46,834 bases of DNA, from NCBI GenBank assembly GCA_023091735.1, contig JALKBU010000345.1, positions 1 to 46,834 on the forward strand. The letters run 5' to 3'. The first letter of the stretch is position 1; each line of letters opens with the position of its first letter. This DNA comes from Trichomonas tenax (taxonomy: Eukaryota > Parabasalia > Trichomonadida > Trichomonadidae). The translations under genes were made by a program, and so were the position numbers. The notes beneath the pieces are model-generated. The model searched no databases. It saw nothing but the letters and a program-made list of their open reading frames with translations, and was not told the DNA's origin. Shown piece by piece: positions 35,170 to 45,470 of the stretch.

Positions 35170-36430
35170 TATTTTCCTGAGATGCTGTAGCGGTATGTCA
35201 GATAATATCAACGTGGTCCTTTTCGAAGTTGTCGTTGGACTCTTGACGAATGTTCGAGTTCTCGATTATTTTTAAAATTTTGTGCTTCTCTCATCCTTGT
35301 TGGCATTATGAATCTTTCGTCCCTGTTGATCTTCTTGCCGTTGATTCCTTCATCACCCTTTGATGAGATATGACACCGCTCCTTACCAAGTACCTTGGCA
35401 ACCTCTTCGAGTATATCCTCAACCTCGCTTTGGTGTTCATTCTTAACACGCTTTCTAGCTTCATCAGAGGAAAGATGGTGATCAGCTGATAGCTATCAAC
35501 TTGCGGATTGCGTTACACTCATCTGGTGTTGAGCAAGTTCTGAATCTGGAATGGAGTTTATGTGGTTGGAGCATTTAGCCTATGCATCAACAAAATTGAA
35601 GAGATCCATATGGCTCTGGAACAGTAAAGTGTCTACAGATATGTCTAACCTTTCAAACATCCAATTCCTTCTCCAAAAGAAGAGTGTTAGAATTGCATTA
35701 TTACTTTTGGATACAATTTATGTTCTCACGCGAGAATTCTAACACTACTTTCCAATAGAAGTCATGCATAGAAAATTATCATCTATCAAGAAAATCTTCG
35801 AGTTTGTTCTCGAAGCTTCTCCAAAGATGTGATCAACTGTGTATGCTCTCCTCGAAATCGTTGCTAGATTGTGTCAAATTACTTCAACGCAAAATCAGAC
35901 AATATTCTTCATTGTAATGGCTCAATATTGGTAGAAATTCACTGAGAACACATCAGTTTTCAAGAATCTTTCGAATTGAAAACTAGTTTGATCTTGGAAA
36001 AGTTGATAATATAGAAGCTGGCGATGTGCACTTCCTCCATGTGCTAAATCTCCTCTTGACTTTGTCTACAAGATGCGCCAAGCTTTGGAGAGCGACTTTG
36101 TTTCTCTCAATTTGCATGCTCCTTGATACCACTAGTAACTTCTGCAGCAGCATGCGTAACCAATTCAGCATCTTCCTTATCAAGAACTTTGAGTATTGAA
36201 CCAACAACTTCGTTCTGGAAGGTCTGGCGTTTGGCTGTTCTTGCTGTGTTCCTCAATAAATGTTATTTGGTGTATGTCACTTTAACAACTGGTTTGCGAG
36301 CAGCAGTAGAGGTATCCTAACTACCGAGTGAAGCTGCGATATTGCGTAGATCGATATTGTACTCGCGGAGCGACTCGAATGCAGAATCTTTGAAAATTGA
36401 GCATTGTCAAATAAATCGTAGTAGCCACAT
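35170..36430 (-). pseudogene. Decayed host-type gene, minus strand, multiple stops and frameshifts
   Basis: The base composition rises to host coding level and fragments of credible protein are seen on the minus strand: SIFKDSAFESLREYNIDLRN (near 36400), then QNEVVGSILKVLDKEDAELV with THAAAEVTSGI (near 36200), and farther on TPDECNAIRKLIAIS and DEARKRVKNEHQSEVEDILE (near 35430-35510). Stops and frame changes separate them. The QNEVVGSILKVLDKEDAELV piece looks like HEAT-type helices. I cannot name the parent gene. Confidence 0.5.
35683..35746. repeat. Perfect 12-bp inverted repeat
   Basis: AGTGTTAGAATT at 35683-35694 and its complement AATTCTAACACT at 35735-35746, 40 bases apart, inside the decayed gene. 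Confidence 0.75.
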
Positions 36431-39400
36431 GCTTTTGCAATGCATAAGCTAAACGATATAAGCGAAGTTAGTAAAATAAACAGTGTAAATTTGGTGAAAT
36501 TAATTATTTCGATATTTTTTGCACGATAAATGACGTATTCTACATTTTCCGACTAATGGGGCGAGTGCAATTCGCTTCAAACTGATGGTTTCGTCGAATA
36601 AAAGAATTTCATTTCAAATTCTTCGTCTTTTAGAGATTAAACATAATTGCTTCGTGCTTGCATGTATGAAATTGGTGATATAAAGCAAAATATAACAATA
36701 TGTCTCGCATTTTGTTTTATTTCTTCAAATACGATTCATTTCTCGGCCGAAACCATCAATTTCGTTATGGAAACAGCAAAAATTCATGGCTTGATATCGA
36801 ATTGTCCATGCCGCTCTAAGGACAACAGACAGTTTGAGTTGAGATACCGTCTGTTCTCACCTCAAATTTTTTTTGGGAAAAGAGTGAAAATTTTGCCTTT
36901 TACCACCAATCGCTTGTATCGCACACAGTACACTCTAATCTCGATTGGGAACAAATAGCAAACGAACAGAAGTCAATAGGGTCAGCCAAATATCGAGATT
37001 TATCCTATCATTGAAAAAAATATGGATATATCAACTATTTACCAGTATCGTATGATATACAATTGCTAGTATAGTATTATAACAATTCAAATATATGAAT
37101 TATTCAATTTTTCAACACTCACGAATCAAGATCTCAATCTCCAAAGACTCAAAGAGCCACATGAGATGCATCATTTAAAGTGGAGACTTGAGTGGTGCAT
37201 GTCATATTGTAAATTTGCACATTACATTGATTTATTATTTAAAAATGAATAAATGCTTCAAAAATACTGATTTCTGGACATGCTATAGCATACACCTTTT
37301 TGTATGTGTTGGATTTATGAAAGACAGAACTAATATATTCTTCTTTTTAAATGAATTTAAGAAATATACAGTTACCATTTGGTTTTTTTCGAGGTAATTC
37401 CGAACAGAAGATAAAATCACATTCAGCTTTAACAATTGAAAAAGGAAATTTCATAGTGAGACTTTTCAATCAAAACTTAGTCACAATCGCACATTCATTT
37501 CATTTGTATCCTCAGAAATATATCATCGAAGGATGTATGCCTTACCTGTACTGTTGAAATTGTATATTTTTATGATAAAATTGCAGAATTATTTAAAATG
37601 AGAGTGAAATTGGAAAATGTAGAATACGTCGTTTGTCAATGAAATTGGTTGATTATAAAAGATACCCTTTGCTTATTCATTTTTGATGCTTTCTAAAATA
37701 TTTAGCAAATTTGGAAAGATTTCATAATGATCTACGCGAAATAACATGTGCATGAAATAAAAATCATGTAATGTGCATACTTCCTTCTTTAACTTCGTAA
37801 TGTTACCGAATATAACATCTCAATATTTTTTTTTAGAATAAACATCTCCTCAATCATATCAAATAATTACTATATGCAAAATAGATTAAATTTCAAGATT
37901 TAAAATCAATTTTGTAATTCATGATTCTTTTAAAAATCAAATTTTAATATTCTCAGAGAAAAAATGTAAAAAGGCCTACGTTCAAATTAAATTATTAAAA
38001 ACAAGACTGAAAAAACTTGTGAGTTTATTATGTGAGCATACAGGGCATTTCTTTGGCAAAGTTTCGAACACATATTTCAGTTATTTGGTGCCAAAATTAA
38101 AAATCTGTCACAAGTTTTGACAGTTTACAAAATTTTATTGTCAAAAATATAATCTGGGGAAAATCCAACGTGGTCTTACTCACTGCATGTGCCTATTCAT
38201 TAACTACGTATTATTAATCAGAGATCTCCAAACTCAATATTTAAAATTGAATATAACTTCGGAATCTCAAGCTTAGTGAGCGGTGTTCTACATCTGCTAC
38301 ACATTTTATTTAAAACACGTAGAGTAATAACCATGTATTGTATGAATTTTATCATGATTTTAAAATATCTGTACTAAAAAAATACAATTCTCTAGCTGGT
38401 ACACGGATATGTAGTTTGTATAGTATTTTATGAGCATTCGTCGTTGATATTTTTGTAACTTTCATTCAGAAAACGTAAGTTCGAATTTATTTCGTTATTT
38501 AATTTGGTGAATACAAATTATGATGTACTAATATAGCTCTAGCAATAACATACATTGCATCCACGTGGTAGAGAGTAATTGAATTTCCATATTGGAAGAG
38601 AATCTCGTTAGACCAATTCTTTTTTGTTGGATTTTCCAATAAATAGCATCATATTCACGACAAAGAGCCTACATGAAGCAAAACGTTAACGGGATTTGTT
38701 CGAGTATGGGGGGCAAGTATTCAAATATCGCGAAAAATGAAAATTTGAGAGCTACCATTTGAGGGCCCATAAACTTGGTCTCAAAAAAGATGATATTTGG
38801 TATCTCTATATGATATTATAATTTAATTCGAAATTTATCATTTTAATCACATAAAAAAATAGAAAATTTCACACGCATATCTTTTTGGTTCACAAGAAAA
38901 TGCTTCACGCTGTATCAATTTCAGTCCTAGGCCGGTAGGCTCTGGTGGACGTAACATGTAACATGTTCCAGTCCAAAATCCTAAAAAAAGAAAAAGTTTT
39001 CTCAATATCATGTTACAAATGTTACATATATAGTATAAGTTACATTCTGAAGTTAATTAGGCAAAGCAAGAGGCCGAAGGCTGGATGCTTGCCAGTTTTT
39101 TTTAAGTGATGACATCGACCTCTCGACTAATTTTCAATTCTCACTCTTGACAATGTAAAGTATAAATGTCAAAACATTTCATATATGTCATGTAAACATT
39201 TTTATGTGTCAAATATTTTCAATAGCCAAATCTCGTCTCTTAAGAGAAGTGATAAAGTCGCGCAGTCCCATACATAGATATTTCCGATATAAAGTCTCTA
39301 TTTGATGTTCATCTGATTAATATATTTTAATATTTGCTGACATTACTTGTTAGCTTTTCGTAAGTAGATCCATTGTCTGTTATAATAAGTTAATTGTTAA

Positions 39401-39537
39401 TTGCGAAATAAAATATAATATAAAATAAGGCGATATGAAAACAGATAGTAGACATCTACAGTCTATAGTACTTTATTAATATTATTTTCAAGAAACAACG
39501 AACATATAAATAAAAAAAATTTTTCTATATTTTTTTT
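36431..39537. other. Gene-poor 3.1 kb
   Basis: Frames of 60-100 codons (for example 36647-36958 and 37188-37557, plus strand) have no promoter box and composition expected of AT-rich DNA; I do not support any as a gene. GC-richer patches near 36540-36640 and 36740-36960 might be old coding remnants. Dispersed motifs (TTGACAATGTAAAG, ATGTCAAAA, ATGTCATGTAAAC, ATGTGTCAAAT) cluster at 39145-39225. Confidence 0.55.
39145..39225. repeat. Cluster of dispersed ATGTCA/TGACAT motifs
   Basis: Four variants of the TTTACATGTCAAAA motif in both orientations within 80 bases, with no gene start within 300 bases downstream on the plus strand. Confidence 0.6.
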
Positions 39538-39774
39538 CTAACAAACAATAGGAATAGGTTGGAATGATTCAATACCAATGGATAAGATTGGTAATTCATC
39601 AGTAGAAGCATCAGAAGAATCAGAACTGCGCTCTTCGTATAATGGTTTTTGAACAAATGGCGGTAAAGGCCTATTTAAGTGATAATCAAAGGCTGTCGGC
39701 CTCATCGAAAAAGTACCCAGAAAGGGAGAGTCCTCACACTCGTCGTTTGATATATCAAAGTTGAGCCATGACAT
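39538..39774 (-). CDS. Small acidic Ser/Asp-rich protein, 78 aa
   Basis: The composition is protein-like and not AT-driven: MSWLNFDISNDECEDSPFLG at the start, a proline-rich middle (LNRPLPPFVQKP), an acidic serine stretch (ERSSDSSDASTDELP) and SFQPIPIVC at the end. The Ser/Asp region looks like casein kinase 2 substrate sequence and the terminal cysteine could be lipidated, but neither is certain. It stands alone in a gene-poor stretch and lacks a clear promoter box, so the gene call is moderate. Confidence 0.5.
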   Translation of the reverse strand: MSWLNFDISNDECEDSPFLGTFSMRPTAFDYHLNRPLPPFVQKPLYEERSSDSSDASTDELPILSIGIESFQPIPIVC

Positions 39775-41005
39775 TAATGAAAATAAATGAAATCTTTAAA
39801 ACGGAAAAATACCCTCAAAAATCCACAGCTTCTTTCAATATTTGAGCCTAAATAACGGTTGAATTTGATGATCCCCGAAATTGTTGAGTTGCATTAAATA
39901 GCGAATGCAAATTTAAAATAAAAACGTCTTTGATTATTTTTTGATTTAATTGCTATTTCATGGGATTAATATATATTGTTAAGTGATTTATCAAGTTATT
40001 TTTGAATTTTATTTGTAACTCAATAATTTATTAATTAACATATTAGTTTATTAGTAATTAATTATATTAATTGTTCAAGAAAAATTTGTAGAATCATGCA
40101 GTAAAATTGATTTCTAGTATTGTATTTTTGATTTTTTTTACACTTTTGTTGAAATTATAAATTTTTGATAGAAAAAGTTTTTCGAACAAAATATTATTCA
40201 TACATGTATGTATTGCAACATATTTCAAATATTTAAAAAAGTAACAAATTTACATTATAAAAGTGACAAATTTTAGTGACCCAATATAAAAATTCTTTGA
40301 TTTTTAGGTTCGACATTGACTATAGATGGGGTTTTAACCAAAATATTTTGAAAACATCATTAAGGTTAAATCAGAGAAAACCATACATCCCTCCAAACTC
40401 GTTCTGCTTATGTCTATAGACAAAGATATGCCTCAGGAGTCCATTTTTTTGTTTCCTTGATTTTTCTCAGTGTTTATTTGGCAATCAAAGATTTCTTTCT
40501 CTAAGTTTATTGTCTATTGGGGTCGCTTCATTAATAATATTTTCTTGATAAATATGCCATATTTAACTTCCACATTGGCGGAAACATGTTTTTGCATAAT
40601 TTTATTCAACATATACTAAAATTTAATTATTATAACTATTATAAAATCCATACATAGCATTTCATTATGCTAATGTCAACTCCAATAGCTTGGAAAAATA
40701 AGATTTATTAAGATTTATCAAAGTATTATATCGATCTTAAATATGCATAGTAATATAATAGACAACAGTAGCCCTAAGCAACCCCATAATTTTCAGAGTC
40801 TATATAACACTATATTTTTGTTCATAATATAATTTGTTATCTTCCTCTGTGTACCAGATAAAATTTCATATTTGTTCAAGTGCAGTTAAATATATTGATC
40901 CGGTAACTCTAACCCCAAAGATTAATATCAATTTCAAATATGTGTGTAATCAATGCGTAAATATAAAAATTACAGCAATTATAAGTGTATTTTAGCACCT
41001 CATAG
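39775..41005. other. Intergenic, AT-rich, no gene seen
   Basis: A 1.2-kb spacer without supported ORFs. ACAAATTTACATTATAAAAG followed by TGACAAATTTTAGTGAC near 40245-40280 is a loose cluster of the dispersed motif. Confidence 0.55.
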
Positions 41006-42166
41006 TTAATTCATAATGAATGATATTAATGAATCAACTTCCATTAATTCGAGTTCAAGTGGGGCTGCACTTTCATCAGTTTCTGAATCTTGAATGCAAT
41101 CTCCAAATCTAATGATTTGACTCTGATTCGCAATGTTTTTGATGTGCAAAATATTTGAAGAATTATCAGCAATCAAGACAAGCGTTTCACCTCCCAACAT
41201 GTTACTTCCGAGTCTTCTGGCGATCAGTGCATACCTGTTACTCCTCATATCATTAAGAAGACTCATAAAAATTGGTTTTTGTGAAATCAGACATCTTTCA
41301 TAACCAAATAAATAGCTTTCTGAAAGGAGATCAAGCCTAATCTTTGCAGCAGCTTCTAAAGTAATTTCACTTTGCATTTCTGGCATTATTGGAACTTTAA
41401 AATCACCAACGCATGTGAATGAGTAGATATTGGAGATACTTACTTTCTTCCCAAGAACAGAACAGTTGCTTGACTTGGCTGGAACTATTGGACGTTCATG
41501 GCACTTACAAATTGATTTTGTTACAATATTCGATGGACTTTTAATGATTTGATACATTAAACAGTCAATAACATATTTCCCTAACTTCAGCATTTCAATG
41601 TTTGGTGGGAACAATGCGTTATTATAGAGATTTCTGAACAATTGAAAATAACAATCTTTGCAATTTTCAAAAACGACTGTTTTCGATATTTGAGCATAAA
41701 GCTCACATAGCTGAGTGTTGTCACCAATAACAATGAAGTTTGGCAAAGGAGAGGATGGATTAAGTGAGATTCTTCTGCTGATCGAAGATTTTATTGGATC
41801 TACATATGTTCCATCACTAGGAAGGAATATAAATGTATCATTTGAATTAATATCCATCAAATCCAGGGCTGTACAAAGAGGATCTTGATTAGATGGAATT
41901 TGATCTTCAAAATCAATAGTTTTGAGCTTGTCAAGGAAGATTTTGAAGTCAGTGAGTTGTAGGTTACTCTTTTGTAAGGGGTGATATAACTGATTCTCAG
42001 GCGAAATGACGAAAATATCAAAAATTAGAGTAATTTTTTGAATTTCAGAGACTCCTGCAAGAAACAATGAGTATTCCCACAGTGATTCCGACAGACCAAT
42101 TGCTATTGATGCTGAACTTTTGTTTTCAGTCCTAAAGTCGAAGATAAAATAATGAGGAAGAAACAT
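41006..42166 (-). CDS. vWA-like domain protein, 386 aa, family uncertain
   Basis: The first 200 residues alternate hydrophobic strands and helices in a Rossmann/vWA order (HYFIFDFRTENKSSASIAIG, TLIFDIFVISPENQ, DTFIFLPSDG, NFIVIGDN). A cysteine-containing block near 228-245 (ICKCHERPIVPAKSSNCSVLG) recalls the zinc-binding segment after the vWA domain in TFIIH subunits such as Tfb4. A C-terminal barrel-like part follows (YALIARRLGSNMLGGETLVL, ADNSSNILHIKN), somewhat like INTS14. The metal-binding DxSxS motif is not evident. It may be a TFIIH- or Integrator-type scaffold, which I hold only loosely. AAAAGTGACACTG lies 25 bases upstream of the ATG on the coding strand. Confidence 0.6.
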   Translation of the reverse strand: MFLPHYFIFDFRTENKSSASIAIGLSESLWEYSLFLAGVSEIQKITLIFDIFVISPENQLYHPLQKSNLQLTDFKIFLDKLKTIDFEDQIPSNQDPLCTALDLMDINSNDTFIFLPSDGTYVDPIKSSISRRISLNPSSPLPNFIVIGDNTQLCELYAQISKTVVFENCKDCYFQLFRNLYNNALFPPNIEMLKLGKYVIDCLMYQIIKSPSNIVTKSICKCHERPIVPAKSSNCSVLGKKVSISNIYSFTCVGDFKVPIMPEMQSEITLEAAAKIRLDLLSESYLFGYERCLISQKPIFMSLLNDMRSNRYALIARRLGSNMLGGETLVLIADNSSNILHIKNIANQSQIIRFGDCIQDSETDESAAPLELELMEVDSLISFIMN

Positions 42167-42190
42167 TTTTAATCAACACATCACGCAGTG

Positions 42191-42198
42191 TCACTTTT
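42191..42198 (-). promoter_or_regulatory. TGTCACTTTT box upstream of the 42166 gene
   Basis: Plus-strand TCACTTTT, which on the gene strand reads AAAAGTGACA about 25 bases before the ATG. Confidence 0.4.
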
Positions 42199-42570
42199 AA
42201 TTAAAATGATTAACCTCGCAAATTCACTTTTTCTCCATCTCACAAATGAAATTCCGAGAATAAACATTTATAAAATTATAGTATTAGCTGTATAATATCT
42301 ATTTATATAACAAATCCAATATGGATCCAAAAAGAAGATGATTTTGCTGAATCAAACTTTACTCGAGAAAAAAATTGTTAATATCTATTTTTAAAAGCAG
42401 CAAACGAAAGCCATAGTGTCTGCAATTAATTTATAAATGTTAATTTTTCCAAAGCGGTTTAATAAAATTCTTGAAATTTCAAATATTGTGAATTATCTTC
42501 TGTAGTTTGTAAAGCGATTTTAGAAACACGCGAGACAGTAGTTTATAGATTGATTAACAATGTTCATAAA
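42199..42570. other. Intergenic, AT-rich, no gene seen
   Basis: A short spacer between two leftward genes without supported features. Confidence 0.5.
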
Positions 42571-43383
42571 TTATTTGAATTTCTTCTTTGACACACCTTT
42601 CTGATGGATCCTTTCACGCTTTGTATTCTTGATTTTGTCGTGATTTAAGATTTTATAACGACTTTTTCCAGAAAGAAACATTAAAAGGGCATCGGAGAGG
42701 TTTGAGATGCCCCAAAACACGATAAACATCTCAAAGCAACTGATGAAGCTGAGTTTTTGGTCATTCTTATATAGTTTAGCAATAAGAATTACGCTATTTA
42801 AATAACGATTTGGACTCCAAACTGTGTTAGGATCATCTTTGATCTTATCTAGCATCAACCTGATGCAGAGGGAGTTAAAGGCAACGGAATTGACTAAAAC
42901 GCAAAGTCCGAACAAAACAAAGAACAAATGGTTCGATTGGGCAATAGGAATATGGAAAAATCGAGAGAAATGGTCATACTTGTGATAGTATTTACCATTG
43001 ACTTCGCAAAGACATTCAGGATCTTTAGAATCGATTTCTTTCGGTTGTTTGAAAAGGACAATGAGGTATAAAACAACGGAGCACACTAAAGAAACAAGAT
43101 ATGGAGTTCTATACTGCAGCAAATAGTCGTCTGGCTTCATTAAATTGGGAACCAAAATATAGAAAAATACATAGTATGAGCTGTAACGAGAGACCAAAAA
43201 GAAAACTTTCGGAATAAGTCTAAGTACAGGTAAGTCAGCAATCTTTATGCACTTATTGAACATTTTTCCAATCAAATTGTGGCTTTGGAAGACCGAACCT
43301 CCGAGGATGAAGCAGCCAACGAAAGCAGCAAAGGCTATAATGAAAATGACCGACTCAACCAACTCTATGTGAAAAGTTTGCAT
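42571..43383 (-). CDS. Polytopic membrane protein, DHHC-palmitoyltransferase-like but without the catalytic cysteine
   Basis: A 270-aa protein with hydrophobic spans at about 8-30, 64-84, 94-112, 150-172 and 212-236. Between spans three and four lies a soluble loop, PECLCEVNGKYYHKYDHFSR then FFHIPIAQSNHLFFVLFG. Its order (CxC, histidine, YDH, then NH followed by FFVLF) follows the end of the DHHC cysteine-rich domain, where DHHC-PW-NC-G-NH-F is usual. Here the DHHC core reads DHFS and most zinc cysteines are gone. If the relationship is right, this is a catalytically dead relative of enzymes that attach palmitate to membrane proteins. The basic tail (KRERIHQKGVSKKKFK) should face the cytosol. 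Confidence 0.6.
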   Translation of the reverse strand: MQTFHIELVESVIFIIAFAAFVGCFILGGSVFQSHNLIGKMFNKCIKIADLPVLRLIPKVFFLVSRYSSYYVFFYILVPNLMKPDDYLLQYRTPYLVSLVCSVVLYLIVLFKQPKEIDSKDPECLCEVNGKYYHKYDHFSRFFHIPIAQSNHLFFVLFGLCVLVNSVAFNSLCIRLMLDKIKDDPNTVWSPNRYLNSVILIAKLYKNDQKLSFISCFEMFIVFWGISNLSDALLMFLSGKSRYKILNHDKIKNTKRERIHQKGVSKKKFK

Positions 43384-43673
43384 TTTTGAAATTTTTGGTG
43401 ATCGCGATTTCTATAGTTTACAAAAATTTCGATAAAATTCTAAAACTTTTGTCATGTAAAATATTTTATTTGCCATTTTTACTTATTTATAAATTTTTTA
43501 AACTATAGAGCTATGATTGAACATATTAAATGGCAAGAAACCAATTACTATTTACATGCTAATGGTACATATAATATAAATGTAAATTGTTTACAGCGTC
43601 CCCGACGAATTTTTTTTGACTTTTCATGTCCCCAAATGAACCACAAATACGGAAAATTTTCGATGTGTTTTCG

Positions 43674-43688
43674 GGGGGCGCAGCCCCC
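43674..43688. repeat. GC-rich hairpin GGGGGC-GCA-GCCCCC
   Basis: A six-base perfect stem with a three-base loop, in an otherwise AT-rich spacer. Such GC palindromes are frequent as dispersed repeats in large DNA viruses and mobile elements. Confidence 0.75.
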
Positions 43689-43928
43689 GCCTATTTAGGA
43701 TGAGAGTTGTTGAAGAATTTCTGGCACAGTTTCTACAGCTATTTGTTGTTCTGGGGAATTTGTGCTCGAAATTGATCATTTTTGATGGGATTTATTTTGA
43801 TAAATAGCCTAGGCTAATATATGAGAATATTTCAGCTCATTATAATATTTAAAATATCAACGATGATATATAGAATGGTTCTACTGGCGCCAGAAATGTC
43901 GTCACTAGCCCCATTCTATTTTTTTTTT

Positions 43929-44130
43929 GAAACTCATAAATGAACTCATAGATGATTACATAGATGAATATATTTTGAAACTCATAAATGAACTCATAGA
44001 TGATAATATATATATTTTTTTGAAAATTCATAGATGATTACATAGATGAGATAAAAAATTAAATAATAAATAAGATAAAGGAAATTAGATTAGATGAGAT
44101 AAAAAATGAATTCATTATTCATCTATGAGA
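43929..44130. repeat. 48-bp tandem repeat and related ATAGATGA sequences
   Basis: GAAACTCATAAATGAACTCA begins at 43929 and again at 43977 (period 48); GATTACATAGATGA recurs near 43953 and 44034. The sequence decays rightwards into AGATGAGATAAAAAAT repeats ending in an ATTCATTATTCATCTATGAG inverted segment. Confidence 0.7.
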
Positions 44131-44157
44131 TAAAATAAAATTTTAATGAATAAGTAA

Positions 44158-44589
44158 ATGATTAAAAAGCTATGGGACGCAATTAGACGAACAGATGAGA
44201 AGGCAACACGTGCTGAAATGATGACAGAAGACCCAACGATGAAATACCATAATCCGTATGTCGAAATGACGATAAGAGAGAATGTAGAAAAGGAAATACG
44301 CTATTTAGATGTAGACGGAAAAATTAATGAAGCAACTAAAAAAATTTTATTTCAACGCATAGATACGGGTGAAAAATACGTATGCAGGAATCATTACTTA
44401 AGAATAGAAGGTGACCAATCGAGAACAGAAGCAATGGAGAGTTGGGATAGAGTCCAAAAATCCGAACTCATTTTTATGCAGCGAGGGCAATTTACACAGC
44501 AAATTATCAAAATAAAATACTTTTTGACAGATAAAATTTTACATATCAAAAATATTTTTTTGCCAAGTAAAATATATACTGACAAATAA
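44158..44589 (+). CDS. Hypothetical charged protein, 143 aa, possible element gene
   Basis: The first 105 codons read as genuine protein (KKLWDAIRRTDEKATRAEMM, MKYHNPYVEMTIRENVEKEI, GEKYVCRNHYLRIEGDQSRT). The last 30 (IIKIKYFLTDKILHIKNIFL) are merely translated dispersed motifs (TTTTACATATCAAAA and relatives), so the natural end was probably lost. It starts behind a tandem repeat and not a host promoter box, and its AT-leaning codons differ from the Dpy-30 gene that follows. A truncated mobile-element gene is likely; no family recognised. Confidence 0.4.
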   Translation: MIKKLWDAIRRTDEKATRAEMMTEDPTMKYHNPYVEMTIRENVEKEIRYLDVDGKINEATKKILFQRIDTGEKYVCRNHYLRIEGDQSRTEAMESWDRVQKSELIFMQRGQFTQQIIKIKYFLTDKILHIKNIFLPSKIYTDK

Positions 44590-44605
44590 ACAATTTACTT
44601 AACAA

Positions 44606-44830
44606 ATGGTCAAAAATCAATCCGTTACAACACAAATGAGTGAGGAGCTTCCACCAGAGGTTCAGAAGATCCAAGAGAGAGTTTACCCGACACTCCTTAA
44701 GGGGCTGACGATCATCTGCAAGAACAAGCCGGAGGATCCAATCCGAGAGCTCGCTTACTGGCTTATTGAGAATAATCCTTATCGCCCAAGGAACAGCACT
44801 CCTCCAACAAGGCCGATGACTGCAGAGTAA
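44606..44830 (+). CDS. Dpy-30 motif protein, 74 aa
   Basis: Residues about 27-61 (VYPTLLKGLTIICKNKPEDP then IRELAYWLIENNP) are a clear Dpy-30 motif: a helix with V-P-x-L-L-x-G-L, the P-x-D-P turn, and a second helix ending L-x-x-N-N-P. Dpy-30 motifs dimerise like the RII domain of protein kinase A and bind amphipathic helices of partner proteins. They occur in histone H3K4 methyltransferase complexes and in flagellar proteins such as radial-spoke components. In a flagellate either role is possible. The short proline-rich tail (YRPRNSTPPTRPMTAE) is typical of flagellar members. TTTACTTAACAA immediately precedes the ATG. Confidence 0.88.
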   Translation: MVKNQSVTTQMSEELPPEVQKIQERVYPTLLKGLTIICKNKPEDPIRELAYWLIENNPYRPRNSTPPTRPMTAE

Positions 44831-45470
44831 TTTGGCGTTCTAGTAGAAATGTTTTCATATCGATTATGTTTAAATTTAAAATAAATTAATTGGAAATGCT
44901 TTTTTTCCAATCCTAAAATCATCTTTACAAATGTATTTTTATATCTCATTTACCAATAGTTGCCTGAAATTAATTTGAATTGAAAAAAATACAACATTTG
45001 ACATTTTGATATTTACATGTCAAAAATATTTTCTCATTCAACAATTTCTGATAGAATTTGACCATGAGCATAAATATATTAGATTCGCATGCACTCACAA
45101 AAATGCCATTTCAAGAAATTCAATCTTTATTTCACTGATCAGTTAATTATTTTAGAAATCATTTCATCAATTTTACAAAACAATACACATTTTAGTAGGT
45201 AGGGATTTAATTTTAAGGATTCAAATTAGAAATCATCAGAAGTTTTCTAGTGGTACCATCATTTTGTAAACTCGAATTTACACTCAATATCTCGCCTTGG
45301 CATTTAGTTAGAACTTTGGAAGGTGGTATTTCTACTATGAGAGGAACCTAGTTTATAGTGAATTTATGCCATTAAAGTAATATTTCATAACAAATAAAAA
45401 ATTGATTTCGACCCTTGCGAAAAAAGTAAAGATTATTTTCCTAATGTTGTCAAAATCATTAGAGGTTATC
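44831..45470. other. Intergenic, AT-rich, with one dispersed motif
   Basis: TTTACATGTCAAAAAT at about 45012-45027. No supported gene. The frame of the next gene is open back to 45402 but that part has no protein-like signal. Confidence 0.55.

Larger units (their letters stand above)
43384..44157. other. Intergenic with GC palindrome and tandem repeats
   Basis: It holds TTTTGTCATGTAAAA (dispersed motif, near 43447), a GC-rich palindrome at 43674-43688, an inverted repeat ATAGAATGG/CCATTCTAT around 43871-43920, and a 48-base tandem repeat from 43929. The 61-codon frame at 43513-43698 overlaps the palindrome and is not supported. Confidence 0.6.

Noticed and set aside
36647..36958. 103-codon ORF
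   Set aside because: Some protein-like phrases, but no promoter box, no recognisable domain, and it lies in a gene-poor stretch; left as possible coding remnant only.
43513..43698. 61-codon ORF containing the GC palindrome
   Set aside because: The frame ends inside the palindrome (FRGAQPPPI) and has no recognisable domain or promoter box.
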